Source of the DNA: Nymphalis io
Lineage: Eukaryota; Arthropoda; Insecta; Lepidoptera; Nymphalidae
DNA: 64,000 nucleotides
Reading direction: 5' to 3'
Assembly (NCBI RefSeq): GCF_905147045.1
Contig: NC_065913.1
Location: 7,180,001 to 7,244,000, forward strand
Shown here piece by piece: positions 1 through 12,295 of this stretch. How positions within the stretch are numbered: the stretch's first letter is position 1; each line of letters opens with the position of its first letter. The position numbers were made by a program, and so were the translations under genes. The notes beneath the pieces were generated by a model that was not told where the DNA came from, made no database searches, and saw only the letters and a program-made list of their open reading frames with translations.

Positions 1-209
1 TCTTTCAAGGTATAAACTACATTATTAAAATGTCTATAAGAATAATTTATTTTCTTATTCCTTCCGAGCAATATCTACATTCCGAGATGTTAGATTTATT
101 GTATAATTATTCTTGATTTAATTGATATATTTTATGATCAGTTAAGCTAGTTAACAGTGCTTGCAAGAGCCTATTTGAAAAAGTAAATTTTGCTTTTGAT
201 TTCTTACAG

Positions 210-375
210 AGGTCCTGAACAACGCCATATTTGATGAAGATACGGATGAGATGGTAGTGGTTAAGGATATCGAAATGTTTTCAATGTGTGAACATCATCT
301 CGTTCCGTTCTATGGCAAGGTCTCCATCGGCTACCTTCCCCAAGGCAAGATTCTTGGGCTCAGTAAGTTGGCCAG
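210..375 (+). CDS. Pu (GCH1): GTP cyclohydrolase I exon with the CEHH zinc/active site
   Basis: The exon encodes a segment from VLNNAIFDED through SMCEHHLVPFYG to LSKLA. It ends two bases into an Arg codon (AG, completed by A of the next exon), followed by donor GTAAG. Confidence 0.93.
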
Positions 376-1770
376 GTAAGAAATTATTTTTCTACAGTTT
401 TAATTTAAGTAGCAACCTATAGGTGTTCAACTGAGCAAGGTTATCGGATGATGAGAGTTAGACAATAGAGAGTGCACCTGTGTTTGCTCACACTTGTGCT
501 CTATAATATGTCCTGCGCAGTTGGCTAATCTCTCTTGAGATTAGCCACCGTAGCCGAAATCGGTCCGGAAGACATTATTATTCTTGGTCTTATTTGATAT
601 ATTTACTATTTATTAAATAACTTTAGTCGAAAAGTATCACTACTAGTAAATACCTGTCTGTCAATAAATTCCTGTCCGTCGGTAGAATCGTGGAGATCTT
701 CTCCCGCCGGCTGCAGGTGCAGGAGCGCCTCACGAAGCAGATCGCGGTCGCCGTCACGCAGGCCGTGCGCCCCGCCGGCGTCGCCGTCGTCATCGAGGGA
801 GTGTACGTATGCTCGCACACACACAAATACACACGCACACTGTATATAATTATATTACTGGTGGTAGGGCTTTGTGCAAGCTCGTCTGGGTAGGTGTCAC
901 CCACTCGTCAGATATTCTACCGCAAAACAGCAGTACTTGATATTATTGTGATCCGGTTTGAAGGATGAGTGAGCCAGTGTAATTACAGGCACAAGGGACA
1001 TAATATCTTAGTTCAGAAGGTTAGTGGCGCATTAGCGACGTAAGCGATGGTTGAAATTTCTTTCAATGCCAATGTATCCGCCTATTTTACACAATATATT
1101 ATACAAACATACAAACACATCGGACATAATATCTTAGATCCTATGGTTCACCGCACTTTGTCAGTGTAAGATGTTGCTAATATTTTTAAGTGCCATTATT
1201 TATGGGCGAACGTGACCATTAACAGATGGTTAACGGATCGTATTTGCTCTTCTATACTTTGTACAGTAGCTCGTAAAGAACAAGCAAGTATTGACAGAAC
1301 CATCAAGTATCAACCTTATTTGGAGTGGTATGTGTCAAGCCCGTCTGAGTAGGTGCCCCCCTCTCATCACATATTCTAGTGCCGAAAGGAAATAGTAGTA
1401 TTAATGTGTTCTGATTGGAAGGGTGAGTGAACCAGCGTAACTACAGGCATGAGGGACATAACGTCTTAGTTCCCAAAGTTAAGGGCGTATTGGTGTTGTA
1501 AGAAATGGCTAATATTTCTTACGACGCCAATGTCTGTGGCGGTGGTTGTGGTTACCATCATGTATTCCATCTGCTCGTCCACCTGTATTATAGAGAAAAA
1601 TAAACGTTCACCATCAGTAAACGTTAGCTTCCCCCAACAGTCACATGTGCATGGTGATGCGCGGCGTGCAGAAGATCAACAGCAAGACGGTGACGTCGAC
1701 GATGCTGGGCGTGTTCCGCGACGACCCGAAGACCCGCGAGGAGTTCCTCAACCTCGTGCACTCCAAGTGA
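210..1770 (+). CDS. Pu (GCH1): GTP cyclohydrolase I, last three coding exons (5' part outside window)
   Basis: This enzyme converts GTP to dihydroneopterin triphosphate, the first step of pteridine and tetrahydrobiopterin synthesis, as a cytosolic homodecamer. Three exons join in frame: 210-375, 686-802 and 1641-1770, with stop TGA at 1768-1770. The acceptors are TTCTTACAG, GTCGGTAG and CCCCCAACAG; the donors are GTAAG at 376 and GTACGT at 803. The joined product carries the active-site CEHH motif and the later HMCM motif, which match the zinc ligands known for the family (human Cys141, His144, Cys212), and it ends in the conserved LNLVHSK-type tail. The start codon and N-terminal regulatory region lie upstream of the window. 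Both introns carry SINE pieces. Exons two and three are much more GC-rich than the first exon and the surroundings. Identification is secure; only exon borders rest on reading splice sites by eye. Confidence 0.95.
430..577 (+). repeat. SINE family D fragment in GCH1 intron
   Basis: It contains ATGAGAGTTAGACAATAGAG and the GAGATTAGCCACC...CGAAATCGGTC block, both shared with the fuller copy at 21001-21335. It lacks the tRNA-like head. Confidence 0.75.
686..802 (+). CDS. Pu (GCH1): GTP cyclohydrolase I exon (IVEIFSRRLQVQERL...VVIEG)
   Basis: It completes the Arg codon from the previous exon and ends as GT, which joins to T of the next exon to give Val before HMCM. The donor is GTACGT. Base composition is strikingly GC-rich for this window. 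Confidence 0.92.
856..1090 (+). repeat. SINE-like family A copy in GCH1 intron
   Basis: It starts ACTGGTGGTAGGGCTTTGTG and includes the CGCAAAACAGCAGTACTTG and GAGCCAGTGTAATTACAGGC blocks that recur about twenty times in the window. It is moderately decayed, with the 3' tail shortened. Family A is a roughly 290 bp non-coding element ending CCTATTCTATAAAAA. Confidence 0.85.
1329..1560 (+). repeat. SINE-like family A, diverged copy in GCH1 intron
   Basis: It aligns with family A from CAAGCCCGTCTGAGTAGGTG to TGGTTACCATCA. The copy is more diverged than the one at 856 and ends about 80 bp before the last coding exon. Confidence 0.75.
1641..1770 (+). CDS. Pu (GCH1): GTP cyclohydrolase I terminal exon
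   Basis: The exon encodes HMCMVMRGVQKINSKT and the C-terminal helix ending in VHSK, then TGA. The second cysteine zinc ligand is in HMCM. It is preceded by a pyrimidine-rich acceptor, CCCCCAACAG. Confidence 0.93.
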
Positions 1771-3495
1771 GGATTACACCGATTAATTGTTATTTCATGT
1801 TTTGCTCATTCATTGTAAATTATTTTTACTTAATGTAGTTTCTTTGTGTACGAAGGAGTTTTTTTGCTTACAATTTTTTTCCGTTTTCAAAACCAGTATC
1901 TTGTTTCATACTGAAGACTGTAACTTGTAGCTTTTTAATAGCCCTTTTGACGTCACTTATGTTATGTCCTTTTATATAATCCAGAAATATATAACATAAT
2001 TAAAAAACAAATGTGCTTAAAAATATTCTACATCGAATTTGTTTTAACGATTTCGTTTTCCCATGTTTTTTTTTTTAATTTATATACATTTTTAATTTTA
2101 ATTTATAAACATTATCATTAATGTTTATTTAATGACTTTTACAATGCTAATACACATAAAAATATTGTGTTCGATATTTAAAATACAGTACCAGCTCTAA
2201 ATTCAAAGTTCCTTCGTTAAATATCATATTGAAACTTTTTATAGGTTATCATAAGTGTTTGTGTTCAAATTATTTACAAAAATTGCAAATATTAATTACA
2301 AATCAGCAATAATTTATATTTAAATTAAATTAAGGTTTCTTTTTAATTCATATTTTAAGTAGATTTATAAATAAGTTTTTAATTATGAAATGAATCAGCA
2401 AATGCTACCAATAACAATTCTATATTATCTGTTCAAGGATTTTTATTTAACATCTAAAAAAAAGTGTTATTTAATTTAAAATATTTTATTTTAATATAAA
2501 TTAAATAAAAAATATAAAGCTTTTGTTTAAATATTTTTTTTATAATAAGTTAATCAGAATTATCTTATTGATACTTAAGGATTAAATTTATCAATACTAT
2601 ACAGACTCCGGATTATTATTATACTCTTGTATTATTAAACTATTAATAATACAAAGAAGGAGTTTAGTTCTGTTTTAAGATTTATTTTTACATAGCGTTT
2701 TTATATATAACAGTAAACAGTAATAAATGCTGGTTTGTATTTTGCTGATTAAATTTTTTATGGTAAGTTATTTGTGCGCTTTTCCATATATTTTTTTCTT
2801 GCTGTATTTTTTGTTTGAAGAAAATTTTAAGCAATCTTTCATCAAATTAAAATTTAATACAAGTTTTAATTTTTTTTATATCACGCAATTTTTATGTTCT
2901 GATTTTCTATGTTAGATACAATGCGTGCCAAAACTGTTTTGTAAATATAGTTTTTTTGTTTCATTAATTGTAAATTAATATATATATATATGTTTTTTTT
3001 TTCAATTTAAACTGCCTTAACTAAAATCAAATTCATATTTAACTTAGTTATTTGTGTTAATAAAAAAAATTGTTTTTTTTTTTTTTATTGTTGACAAATG
3101 AATATTTTTTGTGAGATTCGATGACTTATTACATTGCCCAAAAACCATCGCTTCTCTCAAAAAAAATGTTCGTTAGTTTAAAAATCGATTACGATGAGTA
3201 CAATTTTTTGTCTATAAGTGGACCAATGTAAAAATCTCAAGGCGTAAAATGGCTGACGCTTGACATTTTTACAATTTTTTCTTTATTATTACAATGTTGA
3301 TTCCATGACGATGCCTTAGAACAAATGTGAATATACGAATTTTATATTTAATATTGTAAAGTGAGCATTTGATTTTTTAAATAAATTTTTTTATTTAAGT
3401 TCAATTTATGATTTTTATTTGATATATCCCTATATATTTATTTATTTAAAAAGAAAGTTATAAAACTGGGGCTTAATTCGGATAAAGTAAAGCAA
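1771..3495. other. GCH1 3'UTR and AT-rich intergenic DNA
   Basis: It is very AT-rich, with many homopolymer runs and several AATAAA-like signals. The 3'UTR of GCH1 must begin here, but I cannot choose its polyadenylation site. No credible gene is visible; the short open frames are low-complexity. Confidence 0.6.
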
Positions 3496-3499
3496 CAGC

Positions 3500-3650
3500 T
3501 CGTAAATATCGCACGGCTGGACCTCTCTCTTCTAAAGGAGATGAAAAATCTAGTGTCATGGATACATATGTGGCAGTATTTCATCAGACACATGCAGGTT
3601 TCCTCGCGATGTTTTCCTACACCGCTGAACACGAGATTAATAACAGAAAA
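3500..3650 (-). repeat. tRNA-SINE family B, decayed fragment
   Basis: It contains CACATGCAGGTTTCCTCGCG and GATGTTTTCCT, the reverse complement of the family B core, with a decayed left part. Confidence 0.7.
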
Positions 3651-4286
3651 ATATAATAAACACTAACTAGAATTACATAACTAGTAAGTAGTAATCTATA
3701 TATATAAATGGATATTGGTATAACTGCTTGAGATATTTTTTTTTTTTGGAAATATTGTAGAAACACGCCAGAAAAAAGAAAAAAAAAATCTTATAATAAA
3801 TTTATTAAGCGAGATATGAAATATATTATTATTTATAAACAGTTTATTGTACCGTATTGAGGATTTCGAACAAGAGAAGCATATTCCAAAATAGATGTAA
3901 CAAAAGTATTATACAAAATTGTGTTGTTAATGCTTTAATTTTTTTGTTATCCTTAGCGCAAAACCTACCATACGATAAGCTTTATTAGCCATATAACCTA
4001 AAAAGATACTTTGTAAAAATGAGCTGAAGGTTCTATTGGTGTTCTTTTATTTAATATGTAGACGTAATTATAATAGATAGTTTAGGAACAAAATGGGAAT
4101 AATTACGGAAACAGAGGGTAGATTGTTTGTTTATATAAATATATATTTTCCATAATGTTAACCGAGAAAGTAGACTATCATGTAACTGAAATAAACCCAC
4201 CTTGCACACATATTTCCACTCGCCAAAGGGGTAACATTGACCTTCGTGAGATAATGGATTCCTCGGAAAGGATATATATATTTTTT

Positions 4287-4466
4287 ATAGAATAGGAAGG
4301 CGTTCAGTAGCTTAAATCTAAAGCAGGTCCCACTTCGACCTCACTCACCCTTGAAACCGGAACACAACAATACCAAGTACTGCTGTTTTGCGGTAGAATA
4401 TCTGATGAGTGGGTGGTACCTACCCAGACGAGCTTGCACCAAGCCCTACCACCAGTAGATTAGTAT
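4287..4466 (-). repeat. SINE-like family A, internally deleted
   Basis: It has the family A tail (TTATAGAATAGGAAGGCG) and head (CAAGCCCTACCACCAGTAG) but lacks much of the middle. It is followed by ATTAGTATAATTATACTATA, which also follows the 7937-8254 copy, so that stretch probably belongs to a subfamily. Confidence 0.8.
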
Positions 4467-6097
4467 AATTATACTATAAAAGCAAACACTGGGACAGGAC
4501 GTAATCGTTTTTGTTCCGTGTATACAACATTTAATAAAAGTTAAAAACGATCTTCAAGCAGATCATAATTGTAGTTAATTATCCGTTTCTATGTATTTAA
4601 TATGAGTATGATAGCAATATTATAGTTATTTACTTAAAGTTTGTCAATTAGTAAATTGAATAAATATTTATGTCTAAACATCCTTGTGAGATAAGTTACA
4701 ATGTATAATTGAAAAAAAAAATACGCTGCGCTAATCAAGACGGTTTCTGATGGTACGTAGTTATCACGTTTTTTTTATAAAATTTTTCGTTAGGCATATA
4801 AATAGGCAAAGACAAAAGAGGCATACGGAATAAAGTTTCAGGCAATACCGTGACACGACCTCGTTACAAGCTCGTTTGTGTTTTCGGTGGCAAACATACT
4901 GGGCTATTCCAGTGCCGGATTAAACATGAAACGATATATGTCTCGGGCCCCTTTACCATTTTCTAACTTCCTAAAAATTTTTTGTCTACCACAACACAAT
5001 TTTATCTATAATTACGATATTTTATTAGTAACTATATTACAAATCATTGTATGTATAATGCAATCAATCTTTTCAAGTAGGAGAGATATTTTGCTTCAAC
5101 AAATTTTATAAACAAGGAATTTTTAAACTTAATTCCTAATTTCTGCGATTGAGCCATGAGCTAATGTAGGGCCCTTAGGCAGTTGCCTACACTGCCTAAT
5201 GAATAATCCGGCCCTGGACTAGTACACTCTAACAAATTATATTAATTAATATAACAATAGAATGCATAAAACAGAGAATATAATGACAAGGAATAAAAAA
5301 TATATATTAAAATTAAATAATGTCTGGACAGCCGTGTTCTATCACAACAAGGAAGGTCACTCAGCAAGCGTTAACACACGGGGTCGCATGCACCGTCTCC
5401 CAATGTTCAACGCTGATTTTCAGTGACCGCCTAAGAGGATGGTGGTAGGGCTTTGCGGCAGACAAGTTTTTTTTTTATATAGAATACGTCTACGCAAACA
5501 CAAGTGCACTCCCTATTCTATTTTCTTGTAAATTAATTTAAATGGATGAATTATCATAATTGAATCTGTTAATTACCATCGTTTCGTAATTTATTAATAT
5601 TATTGAGCATTATATAATGAGCAACTGACAGTATTTATATTATTTTAATGAGTATGCATACACATTCTTAGGAATGCAACCTAGCTTAGAATTGTCTTAG
5701 TATTTAAATGTATGTCCTGATTGTATACTGTTTGTGTACCTATATAAATAAATACTCCCTCTCTCAGACTGAAGATCCGATATGTAAAGGTAATTTCAAT
5801 ATTATAGTAAAAACACAGACCTTAAACACTATTTATTTTTTATATAAATTTATTGAATAAAAAAATTCTCAAACAAATAACAAAAAATATAAATACGAGT
5901 TTTGGCTGACGAGCTGAAAATATAAACTTTTTTATTAAATAAAATTAGTGAAACTTGGAATATTAGCTTTGTCAATTAATAAATTTAAATCATATGTGAT
6001 GAAAACTTTGAATAATAAGGCGTAAAAAGTGCAAAGCTATCATTCGTTGTGTTCCATGCAGGATAAATAATAAATTGTATTTAATTCGTATCAATAA
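4467..6097. other. Intergenic, no gene recognised
   Basis: It is AT-rich. A short family A remnant (ATGGTGGTAGGGCTTTG) is near 5440. A more mixed-composition patch at 5325-5450 has no recognisable coding content. Confidence 0.5.
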
Positions 6098-6350
6098 ATA
6101 ATAATAATATCCTGGGACATTATTCACACACGGCCCTCTGATTCCAAACTAAAGAGAGCTTGTATTATAGAAACCAGATATATTACATATACTATTTTTC
6201 TTTTGTAAATACATACTTATATAGATAATTACACCCAGACTCAGAACAAACAGACATGTTCATGCACACAAATGTCTGTCCTGGGTGAGAATCGAGCCCA
6301 CAATCTTCGACGTGAAAGGCACCTTTCTACCAACCACGTCAACCGGCCCA
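6098..6350 (-). repeat. tRNA-derived SINE family C
   Basis: Read on the minus strand, it has a tRNA-like head with B-box-like sequence near the Pol III consensus, then the GACAGACATTTGTGTGCATG block and a TGTCCCAGG(ATT)n end. It shares its length with copies at 20396, 29518 and 45350. Confidence 0.8.
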
Positions 6351-7113
6351 AATCTATGTAACTTGATTGTCGAAACTACTGAGATTCTTACCGGTTCTTC
6401 TCGGTACAATCTACATTCCGAACCGGTGGTAGCTTTTAATTCATTTTAATCTTGTAAAACGACTGCAATTGATTCAAAAGTGCTGGCAGGAGCCTTTTTG
6501 AATAAAGTATATTTTGATTTTGACAAATAAAATCAATTAAAGAAAAATCGTCTAAGATTTTTTAAGAACGCATTCTCTCTTGTTGAATGTAATAGAAATA
6601 TAAATATTAAAATAAGTATTTGTATGTCTATACAACTAAACATTTAAACTATCCACTTATCTTGAATTTGTTTGTACAAAAAATATAATTAACTTAACCC
6701 CATTTATGAAACAACAAATATTCTTTGTATATTAACAATACATTATCATAAATGGATTACATTAAGTAAATTAATACAGAGCACATTTAAATTCAATAAT
6801 TTAAGGCTGAATGTCATTCGACGTTGACTTGTTGCATGGGTGAGTGTTCTTTAAAATATTTTAAGCGGTTTTATTTTTATTCGAGTTCAGAGTTCTTTTT
6901 TCAAAAGTTTTTCCATTTAGTACTCCATTGAATCTTTGTGTCACAAGTTTAACATGTCTATGTGTGCTCAATCGTTCGGATACTAATACGAGCAAAAATA
7001 TTTTAACAATAATTTTTATGTGCAACCTTTTTTATATTCAAATATTATTTATGGCCAGTGATTTTGTGTATATTTTTTGAACAGATATAAAATTCTTGTT
7101 TTAGGAATAATTC

Positions 7114-7415
7114 CGTAACAGCCTGTGAATGTCCCACTGCTGGGCTAAAGGCCTCCTCTCCTCTTTTTGAGGAGAAGGTTTGGAGCTTATTCCACCACGC
7201 TGCTCCAATGCGGGTTGGTAGAATTCACATGTGGCAGAATTTCAGTGAAATTAGACACATGCAGGTTTCCTCACGATGTTTTCCTTCACCGTAAAGCACG
7301 ATATGAATTATAATCACAAATTAAGCACATGAAAATTCAGTGGTGCTTGCCCGGGTTTGAACCCACGTTCATCGGTTAAGATTCACGCGTTCTTACCACA
7401 GGGCCATCTCGGCTT
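7114..7415 (-). repeat. tRNA-derived SINE family B, near full length
   Basis: The minus strand reads AAGCCGAGATGGCCCTGTGG (A-box region) and GGGTTCAAACCCGGGC (B box), then the GAGGAAACCTGCATGTGTCT core and a CTGTTAC end. The tRNA-like Pol III promoter is visible. Confidence 0.88.
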
Positions 7416-7936
7416 AATTAATATCTAGAAACACTAGAATAATTAGTTATTTCATTATATAATATTTAACAAGACTGTGTTAATTATACAATGTGTTTTT
7501 TTTTATTTTGGACTATATTGAAATTGTTAAATATGGTTATTTAAATGTGGACTAAGAATAAGGAATCATTGCTATGCAAATATATTAATTTTCAAATATT
7601 AAAACGGAATTTAAATTTTGCTATTTTAATAACATTGAATTATAAATCTTTTAATGAATAAAGTTATGTAATGTGAATAAAAATTATATATTTATTTACT
7701 TATATAGGTAAATATTTATGCGTTAATACTAAAGTAGTACCACTAAACTCATAGTTCTAATTAGGTTTCATAATAATATGTCTCATCAGTTTTTAGATAA
7801 GTAGCCGTTAAATTCCATTTGTCTTATGTAAATACCTAATTTGTTGTGTATGTGTATGTTTATGCCAACTGTCATAGCGCTTGAAAGGTATAAAAGTTTC
7901 TTGCTCCTACGCCATCTAGCGGTGAATTAAAAAAAT

Positions 7937-8254
7937 TTTTTTTTTTTTATAGAATAGGAAGGTGGACGAGCATATGGGCCACCTGATGGTAAGTGGTCAC
8001 CAAACGCCCTTAGACATTGGCATTTTAAGAAATGTCAACCATCGCTTATAGCCAATGCGCCACCAACCGTGGGAACTAAGATTTTATATCCCTTGTGCCT
8101 GTAATTACACTGGCTCACTCACCCTTCAAACCGGAACACAATAATATCAAGTATTGCTGTTTTGCGGTAGAATATCTGATGAGTGGGTGGTACCTACCCA
8201 GACGAGCTTGCACAAAGCCCTACCACCAGTAGATTAGTATAATTATACTATAAA
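7937..8254 (-). repeat. SINE-like family A, near full length
   Basis: It runs from the poly-T/TATAGAATAGGAAGG tail to CCCTACCACCAGTAG and the associated ATTAGTATAATTATACTATA. It lies about 530 bp upstream of the first pigment-binding coding exon, probably in or near its 5'UTR intron. Confidence 0.88.
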
Positions 8255-8784
8255 AGCCTGTTCCATGCTCAAACACATATATGTACTAACTTTAAGGGTA
8301 ATTCTTCAAACGGTGTCGAAGTCTATTCATCTCAAACAGATACACCAACATCCATTTTTATATATTATATAAGTAAATTTAGTCCTAATTCGAATCAAGA
8401 TGCATTATATACAGGCACTTATAAATCGACAATTTACAAGTAAATGATTTCGAACAAATGATACACGAATGAACACTTTACTATATGAATAACATTAACC
8501 ATTTTTTAATAAATAACTTATTTTTAAACATTTAACTACGTATTCTACAATTAAATAAACACATTCTAAATTCAAACTTTTGCATTGACCATTATTATTA
8601 TCTTACATAGATTAAACCTAAATTATCAAAATTCAAAAAAGGGTAAAAAATGAAAAAAATAGGGCCTTTTTTTGCACTTTTAAAAATGTAATAAATAAGA
8701 CATGATCTACATCGTTCTTGTAAAACATATATAAATTTTAATTTTAATAAAACAAAGTAAGATAATATTTATTTTCCTTATTAC

Positions 8785-8794
8785 AGATCTCACA
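8785..8794 (+). promoter_or_regulatory. Splice acceptor and 8-nt 5'UTR before gene 1 ATG
   Basis: TTATTACAG|ATCTCACA precedes the ATG. The same spacing and a similar 8-mer occur before the starts at 15007, 24187 and 33297, which fixes the start codon. Confidence 0.75.
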
Positions 8795-9832
8795 ATGAAG
8801 AATTTCTTGAGTTTAACGGTGTTATCGCTGGTCTGTCTGGCGTTAGGCGCTCCCGCCTCTAGCGATGATAAAGTACACGTTGTCGATAAGGAGTTGTTTA
8901 CCAATGATGCCATTATATACTCAGGAAACCATAAAATCGTAAACATAATAGTGCCTCTTAATGGCCTTAACAACGCAAACGATGACGGTGACTCAACCGA
9001 ATATAATCCTAATTCCAATGAAAAGGAGCTAAACATTCTATTATTCTTCGTAGAAGCTGATATCCATTTACGTGACAATCGTGTTGCACGAGGACTTTAC
9101 GTATGGAGAGATGGAAAGGCAACTAAGCTCTTAGATTACGGTAGAGATGCAGCTGCATCAAGAGACAATAGTACCTTAGCATTCCTTGCAAGTAATGATG
9201 GAATTTATGTCTATGATTATAAAAATAATTCCGCTACCAAATATGGAGTAATCAATGACAATATAATGGGCATTGGTAAAGAATCAACCGGCGATATTAT
9301 CTACATTCTGACAAAAAAACATGAAATGTTCAAAGTATCGAATGGCGGTATGATAAAAGAAAAAATAAACGACGTGGTTAACGCGAAACAATTTGTGCTA
9401 GATTTATCTAACAACATATACTTTTACACGTTGGACAAGCAAGTATACGTCCGCACAAATAATACTGTTAAGAAAATCGAAGGTCTGCCGAAAAACTCAA
9501 CCAGCATAAATCTTATCAAACCACCGTTATTCATATTTGATGATGCAGTTCCTGTCGTTGTCGACAACGACTTATATTTCATCTTCGCTAATGGTACAAC
9601 TCAATTCTCTGATATAACATTTGGACCCGAAGCAAAACCTTCAGCTTACGCGCCAGATGCACTCTTGGTACAATATTATGGATATAATAATAATATCTAT
9701 GAGTTCAATGTCATCACTACGATATATGATAATGTTGTGAATTCGCTAGATAACTTAATTGAGAACAATGTTAATAAAATTCTATCGGCTGCGGACAAAG
9801 CAAAACGGCCGCGTCAACGTCAAAGCGTTTAA
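8795..9832 (+). CDS. Secreted ommochrome-binding-protein-like protein 1
   Basis: This 345-residue secreted protein resembles the lepidopteran ommochrome-binding/yellow chromoprotein family, which binds ommochrome pigment in haemolymph and tissues. A signal peptide spans about residues 1-18 (MKNFLSLTVLSLVCLALGAP). Short beta-strand motifs recur every 40-45 residues (DGIYVYD, GDIIYILT, NNIYFYT, NDLYFIF, NNIYEFN), as in a beta-propeller. The mature part has no cysteine and several N-glycosylation sequons. The tail is basic (KAKRPRQRQ). A splice acceptor TTACAG ends at 8786, 8 nt before the ATG, so the first exon is non-coding and upstream. AATAAA lies at 9984. The closest relative here is the gene at 15007. 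The family name is by resemblance only; the ligand is inferred. Confidence 0.82.
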   Translation: MKNFLSLTVLSLVCLALGAPASSDDKVHVVDKELFTNDAIIYSGNHKIVNIIVPLNGLNNANDDGDSTEYNPNSNEKELNILLFFVEADIHLRDNRVARGLYVWRDGKATKLLDYGRDAAASRDNSTLAFLASNDGIYVYDYKNNSATKYGVINDNIMGIGKESTGDIIYILTKKHEMFKVSNGGMIKEKINDVVNAKQFVLDLSNNIYFYTLDKQVYVRTNNTVKKIEGLPKNSTSINLIKPPLFIFDDAVPVVVDNDLYFIFANGTTQFSDITFGPEAKPSAYAPDALLVQYYGYNNNIYEFNVITTIYDNVVNSLDNLIENNVNKILSAADKAKRPRQRQSV

Positions 9833-10224
9833 TTTTATCGTGCTAACATAATATGAAATAACTTTTGAAATTTGAAATGTTATATGAGTTAAGTGAATGT
9901 TTTTTTAAAGAAATTAATATAATTATATTATACTATATAATATAAAATGTATTATTTTATACTAAAACAAGTATTTTAAGTCAAATAAATGTATTAAATA
10001 AATAATTATTATAAAAATTGACAATATGTTATATTTAATTTGTTTTTATACCCCATATTCTTTAGAGTAGAACACGAGACACACTGTATAATATATTCTA
10101 AACAATCCTCCACCGAATGTATCGATTCCTTGTGTGCTATCCCAAGGCTTTGGGCTTAAATTCATGGTAAGGGCATTATAACATCATTAGTTATAATATT
10201 AATAATATTTTATTATAATTTTTC

Positions 10225-10420
10225 TCATGCTTGATGGTGAAAAAAAACATTATGAGGAAACCTGCATGTGTCTAATTTCATTTAAATTCAACCACATGAG
10301 CCACCAACCCGAATTGGAGCAGCATTGTGGAATAAGCTCCAAACTTTATCCTTAAAAAAAGAGAGGAGGCCTTAGTCCAGCAGTAACATTCGCAGGTTTT
10401 TACTGTTACTATTAGATATA
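10225..10420 (+). repeat. tRNA-SINE family B, 3' part
   Basis: It contains GAGGAAACCTGCATGTGTCT and GAATAAGCTCCAAACTTTAT, then GAGGAGGCCTTAGTCCAGCAG. The head is missing. Confidence 0.82.
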
Positions 10421-10439
10421 TCTGTCAATTTTTCAGTAA

Positions 10440-10525
10440 AAGCCCCTTACTTGGAAATTGGTAGTGCTACAGTCCCGTGCCTCGGAAAACACATTATGCC
10501 TTTGGTTCCGCGCTTCAATTCTCTA
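10440..10525 (+). repeat. SINE family D small fragment
   Basis: It matches the GGTAGTG...CCCGTGCC(C/T)CGGAAA block of the 21001 copy. Confidence 0.6.
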
Positions 10526-10529
10526 CGCG

Positions 10530-11215
10530 ATGTGAATACATTTTCAGCGAAATCTTGATAGAATATCTCTCCAATCTTGAATGACTATGTACCAAAAAAC
10601 AAAACAAAACTTGACATTTATAATATTAACAACTTAATACATTGTTTGAGGTTAAAAAACTATTATCTTTTCAAAATGGAAATAATACAAGCCATTTTTA
10701 TTAGACCCAGCTATATGAAATTCACGCTTCATGTCAATAATCTAAATAAAAAGTGGAAACTGCGAAGTAAAGCTTATATACTACTTATATACATGATACA
10801 CTACATCCGAAAAGTGCTACATATACTGGTGTAAGTTTTATATATACATAAAGATTTATTAGCATAGATTGTTACAATATATATATTATAAAATAAACGA
10901 TTTAAAATTATGTCGATTTCATAACACGCTTTTTAATTACTTGGGTCATTCGAAAACCGTTAAAAACAAAAGATGGATGAAGCCAAGAACCATCAAAATA
11001 TTCTGTAGCTTGTAGCCTAGTAGGATCCTTATGAGGTATTTCTTTTTAAAGTATTAAAGTTTTAATAATATTCAAAATCAATTTAAGCAAAACACTTACC
11101 GGCCGAGGCGTTACTTAGAACTGACACAAGTGATTACTTCATAGAGTATTATATACTTATAACTTAATAAGGCAATCTTATCTAAATGTCTGCATTAACG
11201 GATTTTAAACTATTT
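10530..11215 (+). repeat. Left arm of a long inverted repeat
   Basis: About 690 bp that is the diverged reverse complement of 12525-13222. Matching blocks include CATTTATAATATTA, AGATTGTTACAATAT, AACACGCTTTTTAATTAC, GGCCGAGGCGTTACTT and GAGTATTATATACT. It is non-coding. Confidence 0.8.
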
Positions 11216-11454
11216 TTTAAACAGTGATATATTTCAAAAATGAATTTCTATCACCACCTATGCTAGTTGGAATATAGAAGTAATTGTTTTATAATAAAAC
11301 ATACTTATTTATGCTTAATAATATTAATAAAACATACTTAATAATTACCTGCTTTTCGATCTGTGGATATTGAATAATGTAAGCCATAAGTTTATTTCAT
11401 TTAAATAAATATAGTGATAAGATAATGAAATATTAATAAGTATTAATAATAATA

Positions 11455-11660
11455 ATTTCCTCCAGACCGATTTCAGCCACGGCGGCTAATCTCAAGAAAG
11501 ATTAGCCAACTACACAGGAGATATTATAGTGCACAAGTGAGCAAACACAGGTGCACTCTCTCTTCCCTCACTCTGATAATCCGATGGGACGGCAATCACG
11601 ACCGACACGACCGGAAAGACTTCAGGCACAGGACCAACAGCTTTACGTGCTTTCCGAGCA
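11455..11660 (-). repeat. SINE family D fragment inside the inverted-repeat loop
   Basis: It has CCGATTTCAGCCACGGCGGC, GTGCACTCTCTCTTCCCTCA and ATCCGATGGGACGGCAATC, the reverse complement of the family D middle. Confidence 0.75.
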
Positions 11661-12295
11661 CGAGGCACGAGGGAATTCAAAGCATCCATATAATGACTCT
11701 TTCTTATTATGGAACACGTTAATCTTATTTAATGATTGCAGGGTTAATCCCGGTGGTTGCTCGAGCCATTCCAGTGTTCTGTATAATGCAAATTTTTTAG
11801 ATATTCGCTCTGCATTCGCTCTCCACTACTCGATTTTTCGATTTGATTGTGTTAGAGTGCTTCTAAGTATAAAAGTGAGTTTTTGTCATCCTAGACCGCG
11901 AGCGTTAACCGCAATCTTGAAAATCATATTTTTTCAAATATCTCGGAAACAGTGAGTTTTACGTTTAAAATACCAGATAATATTTTTATTTTAAACTTTT
12001 TCTTCTATTGTTAATATTTTCCGAGATTTAGTTAGTTCTCCAACTTAGATTAAGACATTTTTTTACGTATTTCCAAAAATTATTGAGATATTTTACGAAA
12101 ATCAAAATTAGCTGTTTTTTTTAACGACCGACGATGACCACTCACAACGTACGCTACCCAGAAACAGAAATATTGGTGTGAGGGTATCCGTTTTAAAGGT
12201 GAGTGAGTTCAGATAACTATTTCATTAATTCGAAGGAAGAAGACACAGTATTGTTTGTTAAGAATTGCCTATAAAATTTTGATTTATTCAAAATT

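Noticed and set aside
7889..7896. TATAAAAG as promoter of gene 1
   Set aside because: No initiator at the right distance and no donor could be placed; a SINE follows directly.
8707..9078. 123-codon frame antisense to gene 1
   Set aside because: It is a shadow frame over a well-supported coding exon, with no features of its own.
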